Shown in pieces: positions 1 to 6,976 of a DNA stretch of 46,892 nucleotides (position 1 is its first letter; the number at the start of each line of letters is the position of its first letter). A program made the translations under genes and the position numbers. The notes below the pieces were generated by a model that saw only the letters and a program-made list of their open reading frames with translations, did not search any database and was not told the DNA's origin. Source of the DNA: CAZGYE01 sp964530165 (lineage in GTDB: Bacteria; Planctomycetota; Planctomycetia; Planctomycetales; Planctomycetaceae); contig CAZGYE010000008.1 of assembly GCA_964530165.1 (NCBI GenBank), positions 1 through 46,892 of the forward strand. Direction: 5' to 3'.

Positions 1-7
1 CGCCGTC

Positions 8-29
8 CCCGATACCACTTGATATCGGG
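8..29. terminator. small hairpin, possible terminator
   Basis: A 7-bp perfect stem (CCCGATA / TATCGGG) encloses an 8-base loop and is followed by an AT-rich stretch. It could end transcription of a gene to the left of the window. No clear U-tract follows, so this is only a weak call. Confidence 0.25.
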
Positions 30-50
30 AATCTATTTCAGGACTGTTCC

Positions 51-98
51 TTAGCCGCCGGGCTTGCCCGGCGCGCGGCCCGCAAGCGGGCCGGCTAA
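51..98. repeat. 48-bp palindromic double-hairpin element
   Basis: The unit begins TTAGCC and ends GGCTAA and is nearly self-complementary overall. Each half also folds on itself: CCGGG-CTTG-CCCGG on the left and GCCCG-CAAG-CGGGC on the right. The CTTG and CAAG loops are the same as those of the hairpins inside the 124-bp element at 1834 and 44245. It looks like a REP-type intergenic repeat. The rest of 1-261 shows no gene apart from the leader of the next CDS. Confidence 0.5.
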
Positions 99-261
99 AT
101 TGCAAAATCCTGGCTGGCAACGGCGTGCTGCCTTACAATCGCATGCAATCTCGGCATTCGAGCGAAACTTCTGACCGTTTCGGTGGTTAGTTCCTTTGGA
201 AGGTCGCATTTGTTCGGAGGCCTGTGGGCTGAAACACGCGCAGTTTGGTGGGACGCTGACT

Positions 262-1833
262 ATGAAAACATCCTTGATTTGCGCAGTTGTCCTGCTGACG
301 GCTTCGGCCGGCCTGGGCGCGGAGAAAACGTTCGTGCGTCCTTTTGAAAGCCAGGCCAAGCTGGTTCCGGAAGGTCGAATCGACGAGCTGGTTTTCGACA
401 GGCTGAAGCGGTTGGACATTCAACCGGCGAATGTGTGCTCGGACGCGGTTTTCGTGCGACGGGCTTTTCTGGACGTCATCGGCACGCTGCCCACGCCGCA
501 GGAGGCCAGACAGTTCCTGCTGGACCGGGATCCGCACAAGCGCCGCGACCTGATCGATGGCCTGCTCGAGCGGGAAGAATTCGCCGACTACTGGGCCATG
601 AAGTGGAGCGATCTGCTGCGGGTCAAGGCGGAATTCCCAATCAATCTCTGGCCCAATGCCACGCAGGCGTATCACCATTGGATCCGCACGTGCATTAAGC
701 AGAACATGCCCTACGATCGGTTTGTCCGGGAGATGCTCACAGCGAGTGGCAGCAACTTCCGCGTGCCGCAGGCCAACTTCTACCGCGCCACCCAGAGCAA
801 GGAGCCGCAAGCCATCGCCCGCGCAGTGGCGTTGACGTTCATGGGGGTGCGCGCGGAGAACTGGTCGAAAGACCGCCTGTCGGGCATGGCGGCCTTTTTC
901 TCCCGAGTCGGCTACAAATCGACTGGAGAGTGGAAAGAGGAGATTGTCTTCTTTGATGCGCTCAAGGCGGCTGCCGACGGGCCGGGCGTGGCGATTTTTC
1001 CGGACGGCACTTCAGTCCGGTTGTCTCGCGACAAAGATCCGCGCGAGGTTTTCGCCGATTGGTTGATCACACCGAAAAATCCCTGGTTTGCACGGAATAT
1101 CGTGAACCGCATCTGGTACTGGTTGCAGGGGCGAGGCATCATTCACGAGCCGGACGATATTCGACCCGACAATCCGGCGCGAAATCCCGAACTGCTGGCC
1201 TGGCTGGAGAAGGAGTTGATCGCGTCCCGATACGATCTGAAGCACATCTACCGCTTGATTCTGAACTCGAACGTCTATCAGCTTTCCTCGATTTCCAGGA
1301 CCGATCATCCAGACGGCGAGGCTCTTTTCGCGTACTATCCGCTGCGCCGGCTGGATGCCGAGGTGCTGATTGATGCGCTCTGCCAGATCACCGGGACGAC
1401 GGAAGAGTATTCGAGTCCGATTCCGGAACCCTTCACCTTCATTCCGGAGAACCAACGCTCGATGACCTTGGCCGATGGCAGCATCACGACGTCCTTCCTC
1501 GAACTGTTCGGACGTCCGCCGCGCGATACCGGCCTGGAATCGGAGCGAAACAATCGCCCCACGGCCGCCCAGCGGCTGCACCTGTTGAATTCGAGTCATA
1601 TCCAGCGCAAGATCCAGCAAAGTGAAAAGCTGCGATCGCTGATCTGGACGAGCCGAAATCCGCGAGACACGGTCACAAGGCTCTACCTGACCATCCTCTC
1701 GCGTTTCCCGACCCAAGAGGAGTTGAAGGTCTTGCGGGAGTATTCTCAGTCCGGCCGGGTGAATAGGCAGGAGGCCTTGGTTGATTTAACGTGGGCGCTG
1801 ATCAATAGCGCAGAGTTCCTCTACCGGCACTAA
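262..1833 (+). CDS. DUF1549/DUF1553 secreted protein
   Basis: A 523-residue protein. A DUF1549 region spans about residues 40-230 (IDELVFDRLKRL start, then a block around FADYWAMKWSDLLRVK). A DUF1553 region spans about 260-515 (PREVFADWL, NRIWYWLQGRGI, YDLKHIYRLILNS, and a final INSAEFLYRH). The start at 262 gives a clean signal peptide (MKTSLICAVVLLTASAGLGA); an upstream in-frame start at 196 would only add unrelated residues. These proteins are typical of planctomycetes and are usually paired with DUF1501 proteins, as here. Their biochemical role is not established, and links to secreted or surface polymer breakdown are only inferred from context. It probably starts the operon that runs to 9160, although a mobile element lies directly after its stop codon. 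Confidence 0.93.
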   Translation: MKTSLICAVVLLTASAGLGAEKTFVRPFESQAKLVPEGRIDELVFDRLKRLDIQPANVCSDAVFVRRAFLDVIGTLPTPQEARQFLLDRDPHKRRDLIDGLLEREEFADYWAMKWSDLLRVKAEFPINLWPNATQAYHHWIRTCIKQNMPYDRFVREMLTASGSNFRVPQANFYRATQSKEPQAIARAVALTFMGVRAENWSKDRLSGMAAFFSRVGYKSTGEWKEEIVFFDALKAAADGPGVAIFPDGTSVRLSRDKDPREVFADWLITPKNPWFARNIVNRIWYWLQGRGIIHEPDDIRPDNPARNPELLAWLEKELIASRYDLKHIYRLILNSNVYQLSSISRTDHPDGEALFAYYPLRRLDAEVLIDALCQITGTTEEYSSPIPEPFTFIPENQRSMTLADGSITTSFLELFGRPPRDTGLESERNNRPTAAQRLHLLNSSHIQRKIQQSEKLRSLIWTSRNPRDTVTRLYLTILSRFPTQEELKVLREYSQSGRVNRQEALVDLTWALINSAEFLYRH

Positions 1834-1957
1834 CCCGGATTATTCATAGAAACCCAAACCGACGACTTGTCGTCGCTGCGTGTGCCATGCAACCAGTGGA
1901 TTGCGACAACAAGTTGTCGGTTTGGGTATCACAAGGACAGCCTATGAATAATCCGGA
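1834..1957 (+). mobile_element. 124-bp MITE-like element, copy 1
   Basis: The ends are inverted repeats (CCGGATTATTCATAG, 15 bp perfect). Inside are two hairpins, CGACGA-CTTG-TCGTCG and CGACAA-CAAG-TTGTCG, set in a larger inverted repeat that contains ACCCAAACCGAC. The element is bounded by CTAA at 1830-1833 and CTAA at 1958-1961, which I read as a 4-bp target-site duplication. The left CTAA contains the TAA stop of the preceding gene. A second copy with the same length, orientation and about 88% identity lies at 44245-44368. It has no coding capacity, so it would need a transposase encoded elsewhere. Confidence 0.8.
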
Positions 1958-2026
1958 CTAAACAACTGCCGATGGCCGTCGTCGCGTAAAGAAAGGGCCG
2001 CATGGCTCCCAAGGCAAGGTGACAAA

Positions 2027-3415
2027 ATGAGTACGAAACAGGATTCCGGTTTCGCGTTTTCGGCGTCAAGTTCAGGGGACCCGTTCTCGGGCGTGGGCGG
2101 CATGCCGCTCTCCCGGCGCGCCTTTGTGCGCAACGGTGTTCTCGGGGCGTCGGGACTGCTGCTCGCGGACCGGCTGGGCCTTCCCGCCCCGGCCGCCGCG
2201 CGGGCGCCAAAAGCCAAGGCGGTCATTCAGATCTGGATGTGGGGTGGTCCGTCGCACCTGGACACCTTCGATCCGAAACCGGAGGCGGGTTATGACTATT
2301 GCGGTCCGCTGAACAAGCCGATCGCGACCAATGTGGATGGGATCACGATCGGGCAGCTGCTTCCCGAGTTGGCCAAGCAGGCCGACAAGTACTCCATCAT
2401 TCGCGGTATGACCCACGGCGTCAACGCCCACGAGACGGCGTCCTACATGGTCCAGACCGGATGGAAGTCCGGCGGCGGAATTGTCCACCCGTGCATCGGC
2501 GCCGTGGTCTCGAAGTTCAAGGGCTACGACGGGGGATACGAGGGACTCATTCCACCCTACATTGTGCTGACCCAGCCGCAGGGGCGGTTCTCTGAAGCGG
2601 GGTTCCTAGGGCCGCGCTACAAGCCCTCCGCCACGGGGGGCGACCCGGCGAAAACTCCGTTCCTCGTGGAGGGCGTCGTTGCCCAGGGTATTTCCAACCA
2701 GCGGCAGCACGACCGGCGCGATTTGCTCAATAAGCTGAACACGCTCGCCCACGCCATGAAAGGCGACCCGCGGCTTGCAGCGCTGCAGAAGTGCGAGAAA
2801 AAGGCGTACGATCTGATTCTTGGCGACGGCGGCAAGGTGTTCGATCTCTCGACGGAAGAGGATCAGTTGAGAACCCGATATGGTCGCAGCACTTTCGGGC
2901 AGTCTTGTCTCATGGCTCGCCGGCTTGTCGAATCGGGCGTCCCTTTCGTCACCATCAACTACAAGGGCTGGGACACGCACAAGCAGCATTTCCAGATCAT
3001 GAACCGCAAGCTACCGGAATTGGATAGGGGCATGTCGACGTTGCTCGCGGATCTGTCGGAGCACGGCCTGCTGGAGAGCACCATCGTGTGGTGGAGCGGC
3101 GAATTCGGCCGACGGCCGAAGGTGCAGTGGGAAGCGCCATGGAATGGCGGACGCGGCCATCACAGTCGTGTCTTCTCTGCTGTTGTCGCCGGCGGCGGCT
3201 TCCAAGGCGGCCGGGTGGTGGGGGCGTCGGACGCGAAAGGGGAGTCGCTGAAGGACCGGCCCGTCTATCCGTGGGACCTGATCGGCAGCATGTACGAGCT
3301 GCTCGGCATCGACCCCGAGACAACGCTGCGGCATCCCCAAGGCAAGAACGTCCGCTTGACGCCTTCCGCCGCCGACGGGCTGGAGACGGGCGGGCGGTTG
3401 AGAGAAATCGTGTAA
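2027..3415 (+). CDS. DUF1501 family secreted protein
   Basis: A 462-residue DUF1501 protein, an uncharacterised family in the alkaline-phosphatase/sulfatase-like fold group. A twin-arginine type signal (LSRRAFVRNG followed by a hydrophobic stretch) lies at about residues 28-58, so export by Tat is likely. Family landmarks include IQIWMWGGPSHLDTFDPKP, IRGMTHGVNAHETASYM, VPFVTINYKGWDTH and WWSGEFGRRP. The start at 2027 has an AAGGTGA ribosome site. An internal ATG at 2102, just before the SRR motif, is a possible alternative. The next gene starts 15 bases after the stop. DUF1501 and DUF1549/DUF1553 genes are very often adjacent in planctomycetes, and their joint function is unknown. Confidence 0.93.
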   Translation: MSTKQDSGFAFSASSSGDPFSGVGGMPLSRRAFVRNGVLGASGLLLADRLGLPAPAAARAPKAKAVIQIWMWGGPSHLDTFDPKPEAGYDYCGPLNKPIATNVDGITIGQLLPELAKQADKYSIIRGMTHGVNAHETASYMVQTGWKSGGGIVHPCIGAVVSKFKGYDGGYEGLIPPYIVLTQPQGRFSEAGFLGPRYKPSATGGDPAKTPFLVEGVVAQGISNQRQHDRRDLLNKLNTLAHAMKGDPRLAALQKCEKKAYDLILGDGGKVFDLSTEEDQLRTRYGRSTFGQSCLMARRLVESGVPFVTINYKGWDTHKQHFQIMNRKLPELDRGMSTLLADLSEHGLLESTIVWWSGEFGRRPKVQWEAPWNGGRGHHSRVFSAVVAGGGFQGGRVVGASDAKGESLKDRPVYPWDLIGSMYELLGIDPETTLRHPQGKNVRLTPSAADGLETGGRLREIV

Positions 3416-3430
3416 GCGACGGAGAGGACC

Positions 3431-5800
3431 ATGAACCGATTCCGATGGCAGATCGCCCTGTGGCTGGCAGCATTCCTCGTAACCCCGCCGAGCGCTTGGG
3501 CGCAGCGGGGACCATTGGGTCCGAGAGCGCCGCATGTTGGCTACGTCTATCCAGCCGGGGGCCGGCAGGGCGCCGCCTTCGAGGTGACCCTCGGCGGGCA
3601 GTATCTCAACGGCGCGACCGAAGCGTATGTTTCCGGCGAAGGCGTTCAAGTGACGGTGGGTAAGTACGCCAGGCCGCTGAACCAGAAAGAAGTGAACCAG
3701 TTGCGGAACAAGCTGCAGAAAGCGCGGAAGCGCGTGCAGGCCGAAATGAAAAAGAAGGGCAAGAGGTTCCGGCGGCGCAGCGACTACCAGAAGATGTTCA
3801 GGAAATTGGCAAAGGAGATGGGCATTTCTGCCGAGGAATTGAAGGCCTTCGAAGAATTCCGGAAACGGCGTTCCGATCCCAAACGTCAGCTCAACCCTCA
3901 GCTTGCCGAGACGGTCACTCTCCAGGTGAAGCTTGCTGCGGACGCCGAGCCTGGCGAGCGGGAGCTGCGGCTGAAAACGGCAACTGGATTGTCGAACCCG
4001 CTCTGTTTTCATGTCGGGCAATTTCCGGAGTACTCCGAAACCGAACCGAACGACAAGACGGCCGACACCGGGATTCAGGAACCGCTGCCGGTCATCTTGA
4101 ACGGCCAGATTCTGCCCGGCGACGTCGACCGCTTTCGTTTCGAGGCCCGCAAGGGCGAACGGTTGGTTGTGGCCGCCAGCGCCCGGGAACTGATCCCCTA
4201 TCTGGCCGATGCCGTTCCCGGCTGGTTTCAGGCCACGGTGGCGCTTTATGACGCGCAGGGCAATGAGCTGGCGTATGAGGACGACTATCGTTTCCATCCC
4301 GATCCGGTCCTCTACTACGAGATTCCCGAGGAAGGCCAATACGTTCTGGAGATCAAGGACGCCATCTACCGCGGACGCGAGGATTTCGTCTATCGCATCG
4401 CCCTGGGCGAGATGCCGTTTGTGACGAGTATTTTTCCGCTGGGCGGCCGCGACGGCGTCCAAACAACCGTCGCGGTCAAGGGCTGGAATCTTCCGGTGGA
4501 CACGCTGACGCTGGACGCCGATGACAAAGTGTCCGGAATTCATCCGATTTCCGTGGGCTGGTTTCAACGAGCCACCAGCCGTGTGCCCTTTGCCGTGGAC
4601 ACACTGCCGGAATCTCTGGAGAAGGAGCCGAATGATGACTCGCACAGCGCGCAGCGGGTCAAGACTCCGTTGATTGTCAACGGACGCATCGACCGTCCCG
4701 GCGATTGGGACGTCTTCCGTTTCGAAGGCCGCGCCGGCGACCAGGTCGTCGCGGAAGTGCAGGCGCGCCGGCTGGGCTCCCCGCTCGATTCCGTGATCGA
4801 GCTGACCGACGCCAACGGCCGGCAACTGGCGGCGAACGACGACTATGAGGATAAGGGCGCGGGATTGACGACGCATCAAGCGGATTCTCGACTGAGCGTC
4901 ACCATACCGGCCGATGGGACCTATTCTCTCCGTTTGGGCGACACGCAGCATCAGGGCGGCACAGCCTATGGCTATCGCTTGCGTATCAGTCCACTGCGGC
5001 CGGATTTCGAGTTGCGTGTTGTGCCGTCCAGCATTAACGCCCGCGCCGGCGCGGCTGTGCCGATCACTGTGTATGCTCTGCGGAGAGATGGATTTGCCGA
5101 TGACATCACGCTCGAATTGAAGGATGCGCCGCGGGGATTCGCGCTGAGCGGCGGTTGGATACCGGCCGGTCAAGACAAGGTGCGGCTCACGCTGACGGTT
5201 CCGCCGTCCCCCGAGGAAGAGCCCTTCAAGCTGCGGCTGGAAGGACGCGCACTGATCCAGGGACGCGAGATACGTCGGCCTGCCGTTCCCGCGGAAGACA
5301 TGATGCAGGCTTTCATCTACCACCATCTTGTCCCCGCGAAAGACTTGCTGGTCGCGGTCACCCCTCGCGGGTGGTTCAGAAAACCAGCGAACTCCCCGGG
5401 GAAAAGACAGTTCCGGGCGCCGGCGAACTTCCGCAGGAAGGGGCAATTCCGGGCGCCGATGAAGTCCTTCGGGCACAAACCGATGACGCTTCCAGCCGGT
5501 GGAACGGCGCGGGTTGAAGTGCCCTTTCCTGCAGGCCCGTTTTGGGATCGGGTCCAACTGGCGTTGAGCGACCCGCCGGAAGGCGTCACCGTCCAGAAAG
5601 CACCGTCCGGTCAGGGGGGTGTGGCCATCCTGTTGCGCGCCGACGCCGCGAAAGCCAAACCAGGCCTGAAAGGGAACCTGATTGTCGATGTGTTTGTGGC
5701 AAGGGTTTCCTCTCGTCAGGGCGGAAACCAGCGGGGCAACAAGCGCCGCATCCCGCTGGGCACCTTGCCGGCCATACCATTTGAAATTGTAGAGCCATGA
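3431..5800 (+). CDS. secreted PPC-domain protein
   Basis: A 789-residue protein with a signal peptide (residues 1-25, ending SAWAQ) and a good ribosome site (GGAGAGGA). An N-terminal TIG-like beta domain (YVYPAGGRQGAAFEVTLGG) is interrupted at about 76-155 by a strongly basic, probably coiled-coil insert rich in Lys and Arg. Two bacterial pre-peptidase C-terminal (PPC) domains follow, at about 198-325 (ETEPNDKTADTG, GDVDRFRFEARKGERL) and 395-523 (EKEPNDDSHSAQRV, GDWDVFRFEGRAGDQVV). Near residues 649-680 a short Arg/Phe/Pro-rich insert is encoded by two imperfect direct repeats. It is probably the exported partner of the two genes upstream. The stop overlaps the next start by 4 bases. Confidence 0.9.
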   Translation: MNRFRWQIALWLAAFLVTPPSAWAQRGPLGPRAPHVGYVYPAGGRQGAAFEVTLGGQYLNGATEAYVSGEGVQVTVGKYARPLNQKEVNQLRNKLQKARKRVQAEMKKKGKRFRRRSDYQKMFRKLAKEMGISAEELKAFEEFRKRRSDPKRQLNPQLAETVTLQVKLAADAEPGERELRLKTATGLSNPLCFHVGQFPEYSETEPNDKTADTGIQEPLPVILNGQILPGDVDRFRFEARKGERLVVAASARELIPYLADAVPGWFQATVALYDAQGNELAYEDDYRFHPDPVLYYEIPEEGQYVLEIKDAIYRGREDFVYRIALGEMPFVTSIFPLGGRDGVQTTVAVKGWNLPVDTLTLDADDKVSGIHPISVGWFQRATSRVPFAVDTLPESLEKEPNDDSHSAQRVKTPLIVNGRIDRPGDWDVFRFEGRAGDQVVAEVQARRLGSPLDSVIELTDANGRQLAANDDYEDKGAGLTTHQADSRLSVTIPADGTYSLRLGDTQHQGGTAYGYRLRISPLRPDFELRVVPSSINARAGAAVPITVYALRRDGFADDITLELKDAPRGFALSGGWIPAGQDKVRLTLTVPPSPEEEPFKLRLEGRALIQGREIRRPAVPAEDMMQAFIYHHLVPAKDLLVAVTPRGWFRKPANSPGKRQFRAPANFRRKGQFRAPMKSFGHKPMTLPAGGTARVEVPFPAGPFWDRVQLALSDPPEGVTVQKAPSGQGGVAILLRADAAKAKPGLKGNLIVDVFVARVSSRQGGNQRGNKRRIPLGTLPAIPFEIVEP

Positions 5801-6771
5801 GCCGGACTGCCGGGACCCGCAGCACAATCGTCGTTCCGGGCGACGATCCTCCGCAAATCACCGGCTCGCCCCGATTGGATCCCTTGCGCGAATACGGTGA
5901 GGTCGTGTTGTACGAAGACCGGCCTGCGACCGCCGAGGAGCAGATCCGCCGCGTCCGCGATGCCGATGTCATCATCAACTCTCGTGGGGCGGTCAAATGG
6001 CCCGGCGATGTGCTGCGGCAATTGCCCAAGCTAAAGATGATGACGGTCTGCGGCATCGGCACCGACTCGATCGATCTCGAAACGGCGCGGGAGCTGGGGA
6101 TTGTTGTTTCGAACATTCCGGGCCGGACGGCTCCGGTCGTTGCCGAACACGCTTTCTGCCTGATGGCGGCCGTCAGTCGCCGGTTGGCGTTCCAAACGGC
6201 TGAAATGAAAGCGGGCCGCTGGACAGGCAAGCTGGCGACGTCGCTCTCCGGCAAGATGCTGGGCGTCATCGGCACCGGGAACATCGGCTGCGAGATGATT
6301 AGTCTGTCCCGGTCGTTTGGCATGGATGTGATCGCCTGGACGTATCATCCCTCGCCCGAAAAGGCCCAGCGGCTGGACTTCCGTTACGTGGAGCTGGACC
6401 GTCTGCTCCAGCACAGCGACGTTGTCAGCCTGCACGTCAAACTCACCGGTGACAGCCGGCGCCTGATCGGCCGGCGCGAGCTGGCCTTGATGAAACCGGA
6501 CAGCCTGCTGGTCAACACGGCTCGGGGCGCCATTGTGGACACCGGCGCACTCGTTGAGGCGCTCGAGAGCGGTCATCTCGGCGGGGCGGCCCTGGACGTT
6601 TACGACACCGAACCGCTGCCCCCGGATCATCCACTGCTCGCCTGCGAGCAGGTCGTGCTCACGCCGCACAACGCCGATCAGACGCCGGAAGGCTTCGACT
6701 TGCTGAACGCCGGTTGTATCGAGAATGTCATTGCCTTCCTGGAAGGGAAGCCACAAAATGTAGTGACGTGA
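5797..6771 (+). CDS. D-2-hydroxyacid dehydrogenase (NAD-dependent)
   Basis: A 324-residue member of the phosphoglycerate dehydrogenase-like family, expected to interconvert a 2-hydroxy acid and a 2-keto acid with NAD(H) in the cytoplasm. The dinucleotide site is GKMLGVIGTGNIG at about 149-161. The catalytic Arg is in VNTARGAIVDT (about 241), the Glu in YDTEPLPPDHPL (about 271) and the His in LTPHNADQTPEG (about 290). The His motif differs from the usual PHxAxxT spacing but keeps the His. The ATG overlaps the stop of the PPC gene (ATGA), which indicates translational coupling. The substrate cannot be told from sequence; 3-phosphoglycerate is less likely because there is no regulatory ACT domain. 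Confidence 0.92.
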   Translation: MSRTAGTRSTIVVPGDDPPQITGSPRLDPLREYGEVVLYEDRPATAEEQIRRVRDADVIINSRGAVKWPGDVLRQLPKLKMMTVCGIGTDSIDLETARELGIVVSNIPGRTAPVVAEHAFCLMAAVSRRLAFQTAEMKAGRWTGKLATSLSGKMLGVIGTGNIGCEMISLSRSFGMDVIAWTYHPSPEKAQRLDFRYVELDRLLQHSDVVSLHVKLTGDSRRLIGRRELALMKPDSLLVNTARGAIVDTGALVEALESGHLGGAALDVYDTEPLPPDHPLLACEQVVLTPHNADQTPEGFDLLNAGCIENVIAFLEGKPQNVVT

Positions 6772-6778
6772 GGCCAGC

Positions 6779-6943
6779 ATGCAACAGCAAATCGGATTCC
6801 TGCTCCAGTTGTGCGTGCTCGTCTTTCTGCCGATGCTGATTTTCTGGCAGTTGTATTTCGGCTTTCGGTTGGCCTACCTGCTGGTGCTGACGCTGGTGGG
6901 GATCGTTCTTTTCGTGATCGGAACCAAACTGCGGGAATCGTAG
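6779..6943 (+). CDS. small two-helix membrane protein
   Basis: A 54-residue ORF starts 7 bases after the dehydrogenase stop and ends 33 bases before the start chosen for the next gene, so it is well placed in the operon. It begins MQQQIGFLLQLCVLVFLP and ends VIGTKLRES. Two hydrophobic segments (about 6-30 and 31-49) are separated only by the short FGFR link, predicting a helical hairpin in the inner membrane with a short charged tail. I do not recognise a family. It is too short for ordinary ORF cut-offs and is easily missed. Confidence 0.65.
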   Translation: MQQQIGFLLQLCVLVFLPMLIFWQLYFGFRLAYLLVLTLVGIVLFVIGTKLRES

Positions 6944-6976
6944 CCTTTGGCTGAACCAGCGGGAGCGCAGTGTGAT

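Noticed and set aside
1834..1957. Reading the 124-bp element only as a transcription terminator
   Set aside because: Terminator action is possible, but the conserved ends and the different 4-bp flanking duplications at two sites are better explained by transposition.
3011..5827. 938-codon open frame on the minus strand
   Set aside because: It lies opposite the DUF1501 and PPC genes, which have clear domains. Its translation is low in hydrophobic structure and matches nothing, as expected from stop-poor antisense frames in GC-rich DNA.
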